A stretch of DNA of 20,471 bases. Source: DASSFG01 sp035547915. Its GTDB lineage: Bacteria; Planctomycetota; Planctomycetia; Pirellulales; JAICIG01. Below the pieces are notes generated by a model. That model was not told the origin of the DNA. It worked only from the letters and a program-made list of their open reading frames with translations, and ran no database searches. Numbering within the stretch: position 1 is the first letter of the stretch; every line of letters begins with the position of its first letter. A program made the position numbers and the translations under genes. The DNA is taken from positions 1-20,471 of the forward strand of contig DASZTS010000064.1 of NCBI GenBank assembly GCA_035547915.1. Direction: 5' to 3'. Below are positions 7,208 to 14,604 of this stretch, in pieces.

Positions 7208-8290
7208 TCACCGCTGGAAGATCGGCAGATAATTGTTCGGCATCTGCAAGATGATGCAGGCCATCGCCGTACCGTATTCCTGGCAGATCGAATCCATCCA
7301 CGCGCCATCATCGGCGCGCTGCCGCGCGAGCAGTTCGTCGCGGATGGCGGGATACCATTCGCGCCACCGCTTGCCGCCAGCGTGCCACATGGCTTGCACG
7401 GCGTAATAGTGTCCGTAGAAATAGTGCGTCTCGCGATTGAAGCCGATCGTCTCGCGGTTGGGCATGAACGACCGTAAGTAGGCGAGGCCCTTGTCGATCT
7501 CCGGTCCTTCATAGATACCGGCACTGTACAGCGCCACCACGCCGGCGGCCGAGCGCGGGAAGGCACTCTGCCCGCCCTGCGACATGTACATGAAGCCGCC
7601 GTCATCGTTCTGGCTCTTCTTGACGTAGGCGACACAGCGGTCGATGGTGTCGCGCGGCACGTAGATGCCCGCGTTGCGGGCGGCACGCAGGGCCATCACC
7701 TCGCAGATCGTGACGGAGATGTCGGCTTCGTGACGCACGGGCTGATACCGCCACCCGCCCTGTTGGTTCTGCGTGTTCACGATCAGGTCGACGGCCTTGG
7801 CCAACCGCTCACGGATCTCGGGCTTGAGCGACATGCCATACGTCTCGGCCAGGAAGAGCGTGGCGAAGCCGTGGCCGTACATCGGACCGTGGCTGCTCGA
7901 GCCGGGCACGTCGATGAAGCCGCTCTCCTGCGAGTTCTTCAAGATGAAATCGACACAACGGCTCACCTCGGTGCCATAGGGACCGCGGTCGGGCGTGCTG
8001 CCGGCCGACATGAAGGCCATACCCGCCAACCCGCAAACAGCCACATTGCGGCTGTAACCACCGCTGCCGAACGAGCCGTCCTCGTGCTGCTGCCGCACCA
8101 GGAATTGAAGGCCGCGGTCGATGGCTTTCTGGGTGTCGGGTGTGATCAGTTCCGCCGCGTCGGCCTCGATCGTCGTCTCGTCCAGCCGCTCGGCGGCGAA
8201 CGAAACGTGGGCGGCCGACAGCGCCCAGGCGAACAGGAAGGGGCCGGAGGCCACATAGCGGCAGGCGGTGCGCACCCGAGCTTTCGTCAT
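7208..8290 (-). CDS. Secreted prenyltransferase/squalene-oxidase-like repeat protein
   Basis: The 360-residue product has a signal peptide (about 1-33, cleavage near SFAAE) and then an alpha/alpha-toroid repeat protein. Repeats carry the family's QxxDGG/QQGGW pattern: QQHEDGSFG (67-75), TQNQQGGWRY (173-182), KSQNDDGGF (225-233), and a last RQRADDGAW (323-331). The fold is that of squalene-hopene cyclase and prenyltransferase subunits, but it is half the length of a cyclase, it is exported, and I see no DXDD catalytic motif. I therefore do not call it a terpene cyclase. It shares a 4-base ATGA overlap with the preceding gene and has a strong AAGGAG site, so it is translated together with that gene. 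Its context with DUF4175-like and NPCBM proteins suggests an envelope role. The longer frame to 8605 only overlaps the neighbour. Confidence 0.88.
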   Translation of the reverse strand: MTKARVRTACRYVASGPFLFAWALSAAHVSFAAERLDETTIEADAAELITPDTQKAIDRGLQFLVRQQHEDGSFGSGGYSRNVAVCGLAGMAFMSAGSTPDRGPYGTEVSRCVDFILKNSQESGFIDVPGSSSHGPMYGHGFATLFLAETYGMSLKPEIRERLAKAVDLIVNTQNQQGGWRYQPVRHEADISVTICEVMALRAARNAGIYVPRDTIDRCVAYVKKSQNDDGGFMYMSQGGQSAFPRSAAGVVALYSAGIYEGPEIDKGLAYLRSFMPNRETIGFNRETHYFYGHYYAVQAMWHAGGKRWREWYPAIRDELLARQRADDGAWMDSICQEYGTAMACIILQMPNNYLPIFQR

Positions 8291-9102
8291 TTCTTCTCCT
8301 TCCGCCCCCCGACCAGCGAACGATAGTACTGAGAGATCTCGGTTTCGTACTTCGGCAGAAACTCTTCGTTGGCCGATTGCTCCATCTGCTGGCGTAGATG
8401 GGCCGGCAGGTGCCCCCAAACGTCCTTCAGCATCTCTTGGAGCCGGGCCACATCGACCTTGGCCGTCTCGCGCTCTTTGACGTTGGGCGAACTCTCGCGG
8501 GCCGGTTTCTCTGCGGGCTGGTCGCCCGGCTTGATCGCCGGCTTCGACTGCGACGTCTGCTGCTTCTGCGACCCGGAGGACGACGGGTTCTTGCACTGAC
8601 TGCACTGCTGTTCGAGTTGCGCGATCAGTTTGGCCAGATCGTCGGAGATCTCTTCTTGCAGTCGCTGGGTCTTCTGATCGCTATGCGCCTCGGCGATGCG
8701 ACGTTCGACCTGCTTCATCCGCGCATTGAGCCGCACGAGCGGATTCTCGTCCGCCGGATTGTTACCCAGCGAGACGTCTTCGCCTTCCAGGCCTTCGAGC
8801 AGTTCGTCATCGAGGGTCTTCTTCGGCGTTTCGGTGGGATGGGTCTCATCCGCGGACGGCGGCTGGACCTTCTTGGCCGACTTTTGTGCGGCAGGTTGTT
8901 GCGGGGCGGGCGGTTTCTTCGCGGCCGGTTTCGGCAATCCCGCGTCGAGGTCTTCCAAGAGCGCCTCGTCGAGCGATTTTTGTTGCGCATCACGGTTACC
9001 GGGCGGAGCGCCGAAGGCCATCGTCGAGAACGCGAGGAGGACCGATCCGCAGCCGGCGCACACGAACTCGCGCCAGCGAATACCGCAGGAGATGACCGGC
9101 AT
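8287..9102 (-). CDS. Secreted low-complexity coiled-coil protein
   Basis: The 271-residue product has a likely signal peptide (1-31, ending STMAFGAPP). A Lys/Pro/Ala/Gln-rich disordered part (55-95) is flanked by two copies of a short acidic helix, KSLDEALLEDL (42-52) and KTLDDELLEGL (95-105). A coiled coil follows (122-168), then a CSQC pair (167-170), a second disordered stretch, and a C-terminal helical segment (about 227-262) beginning WGHLPAHLRQQ and ending YYRSLV, a pattern I associate with planctomycete envelope operon proteins. No enzymatic motif is seen. It probably acts as an adaptor or scaffold outside the cytoplasm, which is inference. The start at 9102 is preferred over 9171 because the signal peptide begins there and AGGA lies about nine bases before it. 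It overlaps the next gene by four bases. Confidence 0.8.
   Translation of the reverse strand: MPVISCGIRWREFVCAGCGSVLLAFSTMAFGAPPGNRDAQQKSLDEALLEDLDAGLPKPAAKKPPAPQQPAAQKSAKKVQPPSADETHPTETPKKTLDDELLEGLEGEDVSLGNNPADENPLVRLNARMKQVERRIAEAHSDQKTQRLQEEISDDLAKLIAQLEQQCSQCKNPSSSGSQKQQTSQSKPAIKPGDQPAEKPARESSPNVKERETAKVDVARLQEMLKDVWGHLPAHLRQQMEQSANEEFLPKYETEISQYYRSLVGGRKEKK
8296..8301 (-). promoter_or_regulatory. Strong ribosome binding site inside the upstream gene
   Basis: AAGGAG on the minus strand lies five bases before ATG 8290, within the last codons of the upstream gene. It fixes the start of the cyclase-like gene and supports translational coupling through the ATGA overlap. Confidence 0.7.
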
Positions 9103-9189
9103 GTCGTGATTCCTGTGCAAAAGAAGTTCCGTTGTTTCGCAGTTCTGCTGGAGTCTATCCAAAACTCGCAAAAAGGTCGGATACCTCGT

Positions 9190-12100
9190 CTACTCTTGGG
9201 ACTCCACGTTTTCCATATCTGTTTGGTGCTGTTGATCGCCGTCCGCTTCACCCGATCCGGCGAGTTCGAGAACCAGCTTGGCGATCAGGCCTTGCTGTTC
9301 GCTCAACTCCCGATATTCCGTCTGCGCCTCGGGCGGCAGTTCCGTCGCGCCGTGGTAGGCGTCTTCGAGAGCGGCGGTGCGCCCGTTCACGTCGTCCTGC
9401 ATCCACTTTAGCAATTTCATCTCGGCCAGCACCTTGGCAGCATCGGCCGGGTTGGCGTTCTGTTGTCCCTGTTGGTCTCCCTGGGCGGCGTTTTCCTGAG
9501 GTTGTTGCTCGGCTTGACCCTTCGCCGGCGGCCGCAGGGCGTCCGAAGCGTGCGCGACGAGGTCGATCGCTCGCTGTTCGGCCCGCTGGGTCGGTTCGCC
9601 CGTCTCGTGCTCGCCGAGCAACGTCGCCGCCCGCTGCATCTGCAAGGCGGCCTGCACGAACGCCAGCCGAAAGACGGGAGTTCCGTCGAGCTTCTTGGCG
9701 AGCGAGGTTGTGTCCTGCTCCAGCGACTGTTGCCGCTTTCCCAGGTCGCCGAGGCTGACGGCCTGGGCCCGCGTCAGCTCGCCTTGCGAACGTTCGACAT
9801 CGGCGTAATGCCGCGTTTCGTCGAGCAATCTTTGCTGGCCGTCGACGATCGCCTTGAGTTCGTCTTCGAGCCGCGCCATCTGTTCTTGGGCCAGATCGGC
9901 CTCGGCCTGCGCGACGCGTTGCGCCAACTCCTGTTCGGCCTGCTCCAAATCGCGGTCGGCCTCGCCGGCCTCCTTCGCCGCTTCGTCGGGCTGGTTCTGC
10001 TGACCCTGCTCACCGGCCCGGTTCATCTTGGCTCCGCCCTGTGCGGCCTTCTGCCCGGCCCGCTCGGCTTGCAAACGTTCCAGCAAACGGGCCATGCGGT
10101 CGGTGTCCGCGGCCGTCTCTTGCTGGTCGCGCGTCAGACGCTCGAGCTGGCGCCGCTGGGCCGCTTCGTTGGTTTCCTCGGCCGCCGCTTGCCATTTCTT
10201 CTGCAAGCCTTGCTGTTCTTGCCGCAGCGTGCCGAGTCGTTCCTGTGCCTCGCGCAGTTTCTTCACCAGCCGACCGAGCTCGCGTTCCCGCCGATTGGCC
10301 AAGATATCGAGCATCTCCTGCAACCCTTCGTCGGCCCGCCGCTCCGCGTCCAGCGCCTGACCGAACTTATTGGCGGCGATGCCGCGGCCGGCCTCGTGCA
10401 TGAGTCGCGCCAGGGCCGCTTCGCGCGCCTGGGCGAGCGCGTCGGCCACGCTGCCCGCGGAGAGCGGATCGCGGGCCGCCGCACCCTCGGCGGTGCGTTG
10501 CATACGCTGTTGGATCTTGTCGAACTGCCGCGCCAGATCGAGTTCACGTGCGGCGAGCTTCTCCAAGTCGGCTCGCTCCTGAGGAGTGAGCGTCCCCAAT
10601 TCCTTTGTAAGGGTGCGTCGCGCCAGTTCGGCCGAATCGCGCTCGATCTCTTGCTGCTGCCGCCGGAGCGTGGAAATCTCGCGATGGAAGCGGCGGTAAT
10701 TGTCCGATTCGGCGAGCGAAGCCGTCAGCCTTTCCAGGGTGGCGATCACTTCGTCTTGATGGCGGCCCACGGTCGCCAGCGGACCGGCCGCCGAGCTTGG
10801 GCGGTCGGTCGGTGCCGGAACGTTCTGCGCGCCCTCCGACGCGTCGTCTCGCGCGTCCTCCTGCGCCGCCTTGAGCGCCGCAGTCAACGCGCCTTCGAGG
10901 GGGGGCAACTCGTCGCGACCGAGGCGGTCGACCTCGTCGAAGACCTGTTGCATCTGGCGTTCGACGTCGGGGCTGTCGACCTCGTTGTTCCGGAGGTCGT
11001 CGAGCAGCAGGCCGATCTGGCCCAACACGCCCTCGCTGGGGCTGACCAGTCCGCGCTCGATCTGACGTTGGATCAGTTCCGCCCCCTGCAAATGGTCGTG
11101 GTCATGTTTTTTGAGGCGGCCGACCTTGTCGAGCTGAATCTTGGCACCGGAGACGAGCGACTGCGAATCGCGCTCGAGCTTGAGGAGTCGCGCCAGTTCC
11201 GCCACGATCGTGCTTTGCCGTTCGGCCAGACGCTCGCGCAGTTCGTCGACGGAGATGATCGTCAGTCGGTGCGGGTCGCTCTGGCCGCGGTGCGGATGGT
11301 AATCATCGGCCGTCGCATAGAGCGTGAGTTGCGTGGCCGGCTTCAGCCCGAGCGGCCCCAGATCGAGCAGGTATTCGCATTCCCGCGACTCGCCTCCGCC
11401 CGACTCGGCCTCGCCCGCTTTGCCGGCCGAAGCCTGCCCCGGCGTCGCTTTGCCGTCGGCCTGCGGCGGACCTCGATAGATCTCGATCTCGGTTTCTTCT
11501 TCGTCCGAGCGGTCGCTGCGCGACATGTGCAGCGCCACTCGCGCGAGCGCCAGGTCGTCCTTCGCCGTCACGTGCACCGGCACGTTGGCCGTCGGCGTGG
11601 CAAAGCCGCTGGCGGGAGGCCGAACGATGCTCACCGTCGGCGTGAAATCTTCGACGGCGCGGATCTCGTAGCGCACCTGGTCGCCGCTGGAAAAACCTTC
11701 GGTGTCGACCAGCTCGATCCAATAAGCGCCCGAGCGTTCGACGGCGAACCCGGGCCCGTCGTCGTCGTCATCGAATGCAAAGCTGCGGCCCTCGTCGCTC
11801 AGCCGGGCTTCGACGGGCGGCTGTTCGTCGACATGCACGCGCACCGCGCTGGCCGGTTTGCTCAGACGCCCCGCCAGGGCGACCCGCGTGCCGACGAGGG
11901 CCCGGATATGCGGCTCGGCGGACGCCGACGGCCAACCCGTGTAGGGCGGATAATGGAGCGTGACGGTCAGATCGTCGATGAGCGGCGGCTCGACGACCTC
12001 GAGGTCGATCCACGGCATAGCATGATCGTCACCGCCCACCGCACGGTAGGAGAACGGGCGGGTCACTTGTTCCTTGCGGGCGACAACGGCGTCGTTCACA

Positions 12101-12840
12101 TGCCGCATCCGCTCGCTCGTTTCGCTGCCCGGCGCCGCATCGGCGAACCGATATTGGATGTGGACCTCGTCGGGCAGCCGAGCGCCTCGAGCATCCCGGA
12201 GTTCGACTTCGAAGGTCTGGCCGGCCACCAACCGCTGCGGCGGATGGTCGAATGCCAGATAGTTCTGCCTGGGCCATTGTGTATCGCCCCAGGGACAGAC
12301 GAGGCGCACGAAGGCCGTTTGCGCGGCGGACCGGTCCAACACCACGACCGCCAGCAACAGGGCGAGCGGTATGGCAACCAAGCGCATCGACCGTTGCGCG
12401 GCGCGTGGGTCGATGGCCGATTCGAGGTTTAACCGCTCGACCTCGGCCGTCGCTTGGGCGATGACGGTGCGCCGCATCGCGGCCGAGCCGGCCAGCACAT
12501 CGTCCTCGGGCTGGCGGAGGAAACGCAAGGCGCTCGCCAAGCGGTCGGCCAGGATCGGCAGGCGCCGTTCTAGCTGCCAGGCCAGTTCGGCGTCGTTCAA
12601 GCGGGCTTCGAGCGCCGGCCAGACGAGGCGATAGAACATCCAGCCGGCGACCACCGCCAGGGCGAGCGACGACATCCAACGAATACCGCGGTCATCGAAC
12701 CGCACCAGATAATCGGCCGTACCGAGTCCCACGCCGGCGGCCAGTGTCGCGGTGACCAGGCGCCCGACGCCCTCGACGACGAGCAAGCGACGCACACGCC
12801 GTCGCACGGCCGCCATTTTTTGCTCGAGCACATGAGGCAT
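9190..12840 (-). CDS. Giant DUF4175-like membrane/coiled-coil protein
   Basis: From ATG 12840 the product is 1216 residues. Three membrane segments lie near the N-terminus (about 22-41, 54-72, 153-168). A large beta-rich part follows, probably extracytoplasmic (about 175-560), with Ig-like features (VTLHYPPYTGWP, YWIELVDTEGFSSGD) and an acidic DDDDD patch. The C-terminal half is a long Gln/Glu/Arg-rich coiled coil, broken by a Gln/Pro/Asn-rich linker. The layout resembles the DUF4175 family known from planctomycetes and other bacteria; no catalytic motif is visible. It is the first gene of a four-gene operon, 87 bases before the coiled-coil protein gene. The start is inferred from the onset of the basic helix and membrane segment; an in-frame start at 12972 adds 44 residues of unlikely composition. 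There is no clear ribosome binding site. Confidence 0.85.
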   Translation of the reverse strand: MPHVLEQKMAAVRRRVRRLLVVEGVGRLVTATLAAGVGLGTADYLVRFDDRGIRWMSSLALAVVAGWMFYRLVWPALEARLNDAELAWQLERRLPILADRLASALRFLRQPEDDVLAGSAAMRRTVIAQATAEVERLNLESAIDPRAAQRSMRLVAIPLALLLAVVVLDRSAAQTAFVRLVCPWGDTQWPRQNYLAFDHPPQRLVAGQTFEVELRDARGARLPDEVHIQYRFADAAPGSETSERMRHVNDAVVARKEQVTRPFSYRAVGGDDHAMPWIDLEVVEPPLIDDLTVTLHYPPYTGWPSASAEPHIRALVGTRVALAGRLSKPASAVRVHVDEQPPVEARLSDEGRSFAFDDDDDGPGFAVERSGAYWIELVDTEGFSSGDQVRYEIRAVEDFTPTVSIVRPPASGFATPTANVPVHVTAKDDLALARVALHMSRSDRSDEEETEIEIYRGPPQADGKATPGQASAGKAGEAESGGGESRECEYLLDLGPLGLKPATQLTLYATADDYHPHRGQSDPHRLTIISVDELRERLAERQSTIVAELARLLKLERDSQSLVSGAKIQLDKVGRLKKHDHDHLQGAELIQRQIERGLVSPSEGVLGQIGLLLDDLRNNEVDSPDVERQMQQVFDEVDRLGRDELPPLEGALTAALKAAQEDARDDASEGAQNVPAPTDRPSSAAGPLATVGRHQDEVIATLERLTASLAESDNYRRFHREISTLRRQQQEIERDSAELARRTLTKELGTLTPQERADLEKLAARELDLARQFDKIQQRMQRTAEGAAARDPLSAGSVADALAQAREAALARLMHEAGRGIAANKFGQALDAERRADEGLQEMLDILANRRERELGRLVKKLREAQERLGTLRQEQQGLQKKWQAAAEETNEAAQRRQLERLTRDQQETAADTDRMARLLERLQAERAGQKAAQGGAKMNRAGEQGQQNQPDEAAKEAGEADRDLEQAEQELAQRVAQAEADLAQEQMARLEDELKAIVDGQQRLLDETRHYADVERSQGELTRAQAVSLGDLGKRQQSLEQDTTSLAKKLDGTPVFRLAFVQAALQMQRAATLLGEHETGEPTQRAEQRAIDLVAHASDALRPPAKGQAEQQPQENAAQGDQQGQQNANPADAAKVLAEMKLLKWMQDDVNGRTAALEDAYHGATELPPEAQTEYRELSEQQGLIAKLVLELAGSGEADGDQQHQTDMENVESQE

Positions 12841-12996
12841 GTTGGTTTGCGCCGATTCGCCGCCATCCGCCGGGAAGAGTTCGCGAAAGGACGGTCGATG
12901 AACCCGTATTCTCGCGAGCCGTAGCGGCTGGCCGCCATAGTTGATTATCCCCCGCCCGCTCACTTTGGCCAAGCCCGGCCGGCCGCTATCGCCCGA

Positions 12997-14298
12997 TCAC
13001 GGAACGCCGAAGACGCGTTCGACGTTGCCGCGCAAGACCTGGCGGCCGAGTTCGAGAGCCCGATCTTCCGTCCATCCACGGTCGACGACGAACCGCTCGG
13101 CCAGGATCTTGGCCAAGATGCGCTTGTACATCGCGAATTTCGGCAGGGCGAATTCGAGTTTGTACATATCGCTGTAGTAGCCGATCTGCTTGGTGGCCGG
13201 CACCGCTTCCAAGCGGGCGGCCGCGTCGTGCTCGATGAACGCCGGCGTGTTCGAATACCACCAGTGGCCGTTGGTCACCACGTTGGGAAAGATCCAACTG
13301 TAGCTCGTCAATTCCTGGTTGGTGACGCTGGCCAACACGGAAATGGGAAAGGTTACCTGCGGGAAAGCATTGAACAGCTCGCGGTACTGGATCAGCGACA
13401 CGCGACTGTCGTACAGGTCCTGTCCCTGGAAGACACCACCAGCATAGACAGCCCGGTTGACACCGATCATGAGGTCGAAGGGGAGCCGCATCTCGGCGCA
13501 GAATTCGGCGAGCGTCCAGAAAACGAAGTTGGCGAGCACTCGTTTTGTCTGGGCCTCGGCCGCGGGCCCATCGCGCAGCACCGCCGCTAGTGCGCCCTCG
13601 GCATCGTGTGGCTCGATCTTCGCCGGTGCGAAGTCCGGCGGCAAGGAAATGGCGCAGGCCTTGGCCCCGTGCGCCCGGAAATGCTCGAATAGACGGCCGA
13701 TGGCCTGACGCAGAGCGCTGATGTTGCGGAAGGATTGCCCGCTGGCCCGCTCGAGCCGGTCCTGCACTTCGCGCTTCGCGAGATGGAACACCAGATCGTC
13801 GGTCCGCAAGCAGGGGATGTATCGCCGCGTGTCGAAACCTTCGAGCGGGTCGTCGAAATCGTTGGTGAGGAACACGGCCTCCAGCCGGCTGCGAGCCAGC
13901 ACCTGCTCGGCCCAGTCGGGCGACGACATCTGCGCCTCGGCCGCATCGTAGACGGCTTCGCAGTTGTCGGGCGTGAGCCGCTCGGCATCGATGTGCAAGA
14001 GCTTCTGCACCATCTCGATGAGCCAACTGTACTGGATGGTGTTCTCCAGCGGCCCGAGCGCCGCGACCAATCGCCGCACCTTTTCCCGCGGCTCGGGCGG
14101 CTGTGCGGCCATCCCCGCCCCTTCGATCGCCTCCTTCGGCAGTCCGGCGGAGTGGGCCAACTCGGTGTAATAGTGATAGCCGAGGATATCGGCCAGCGTG
14201 CGGGCCGCCGGCGCATGTGGATTGATGTGCGTATGTGGGTCGATGAGCACAAGCTCATCGAGCTCGTGGAACAGACGTTGGCGGAGGGCCTGAGACAT
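12997..14298 (-). CDS. Uronate isomerase-like metal-dependent protein (UxaC family)
   Basis: The 433-residue product is of the amidohydrolase superfamily, uronate isomerase branch. The N-terminal metal motif is LIDPHTHINPH (His22, His24), and the C-terminal part has NGHWWYSNTP and GYYSDMYKLEF, matching the WW and SD motifs of UxaC; the end NVERVFG is typical of the superfamily. UxaC interconverts glucuronate with fructuronate and galacturonate with tagaturonate in the cytosol. The protein is somewhat shorter than the usual approximately 470 residues and is divergent, so the exact substrate is not certain. There are no other uronate genes nearby. The start at 14298 is chosen because the longer frame to 14559 runs through the repeat element at 14362-14452. 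It lies upstream of the DUF4175 operon on the same strand, with a 156-base gap, and is divergent from the ion channel gene. Confidence 0.75.
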   Translation of the reverse strand: MSQALRQRLFHELDELVLIDPHTHINPHAPAARTLADILGYHYYTELAHSAGLPKEAIEGAGMAAQPPEPREKVRRLVAALGPLENTIQYSWLIEMVQKLLHIDAERLTPDNCEAVYDAAEAQMSSPDWAEQVLARSRLEAVFLTNDFDDPLEGFDTRRYIPCLRTDDLVFHLAKREVQDRLERASGQSFRNISALRQAIGRLFEHFRAHGAKACAISLPPDFAPAKIEPHDAEGALAAVLRDGPAAEAQTKRVLANFVFWTLAEFCAEMRLPFDLMIGVNRAVYAGGVFQGQDLYDSRVSLIQYRELFNAFPQVTFPISVLASVTNQELTSYSWIFPNVVTNGHWWYSNTPAFIEHDAAARLEAVPATKQIGYYSDMYKLEFALPKFAMYKRILAKILAERFVVDRGWTEDRALELGRQVLRGNVERVFGVP

Positions 14299-14604
14299 CA
14301 AGCGAGATTGTAAGCCAGCCGCGCAGGCTTGCAACCTGGACCGGCGGTTCGTGGAGCACCCGACAAAACCGGACCGAGCTTCGAAAAATCGGCGTTCTAC
14401 AGCCGATTTTTCCCCGTGGCGCTCCGGCTTTCCGGGTTTTGTCAGCCACTCTTCGGGTGGACATCGCCCACGATGAATTATCGAACGGTTCGCTGCGAGA
14501 CCGGGGAAGGTCGAAACAAGGTCAATCTCTCTTCCGTGATTGAGCGTTTCGGCGCACAATGGGCGGCCGTCTATATCAATCTAGCGGGTTGGCCTTCGAC
14601 AAGG
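14299..14604. other. Divergent intergenic region with palindromic repeat
   Basis: 306 bases between the divergent uronate isomerase-like gene and the ion channel gene. It contains repeat copy B (14362-14452). The channel's reading frame stays open through it, but the translation has no signal-peptide character until 14605. It should carry the promoters of both genes; none was recognised with confidence. Confidence 0.55.
14362..14452. repeat. Palindromic repeat element, copy B
   Basis: 91 bases starting GACAAAACCGGACCGAGC and ending CCGGGTTTTGTCAGCCACTC. It is an imperfect long palindrome: outer GACAAAACCGGA pairs with TCCGGGTTTTGTC, and inner GAAAAATCGGC pairs with GCCGATTTTTC around a short centre. 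Copy A is at 3253-3344. The double-hairpin layout resembles paired REP elements or a tiny non-autonomous transposon. Confidence 0.8.

Noticed and set aside
8398..9411. A 337-codon plus-strand frame opposite the coiled-coil gene.
   Set aside because: Same shadow effect; low-complexity composition, spans a gene boundary, no ribosome binding site.
9463..12432. A 989-codon open frame on the plus strand opposite the DUF4175-like gene.
   Set aside because: It is antisense to a well-supported gene in GC-rich DNA, where opposite frames stay open. Its translation is R/L/G-rich and mirrors the coiled-coil codons.
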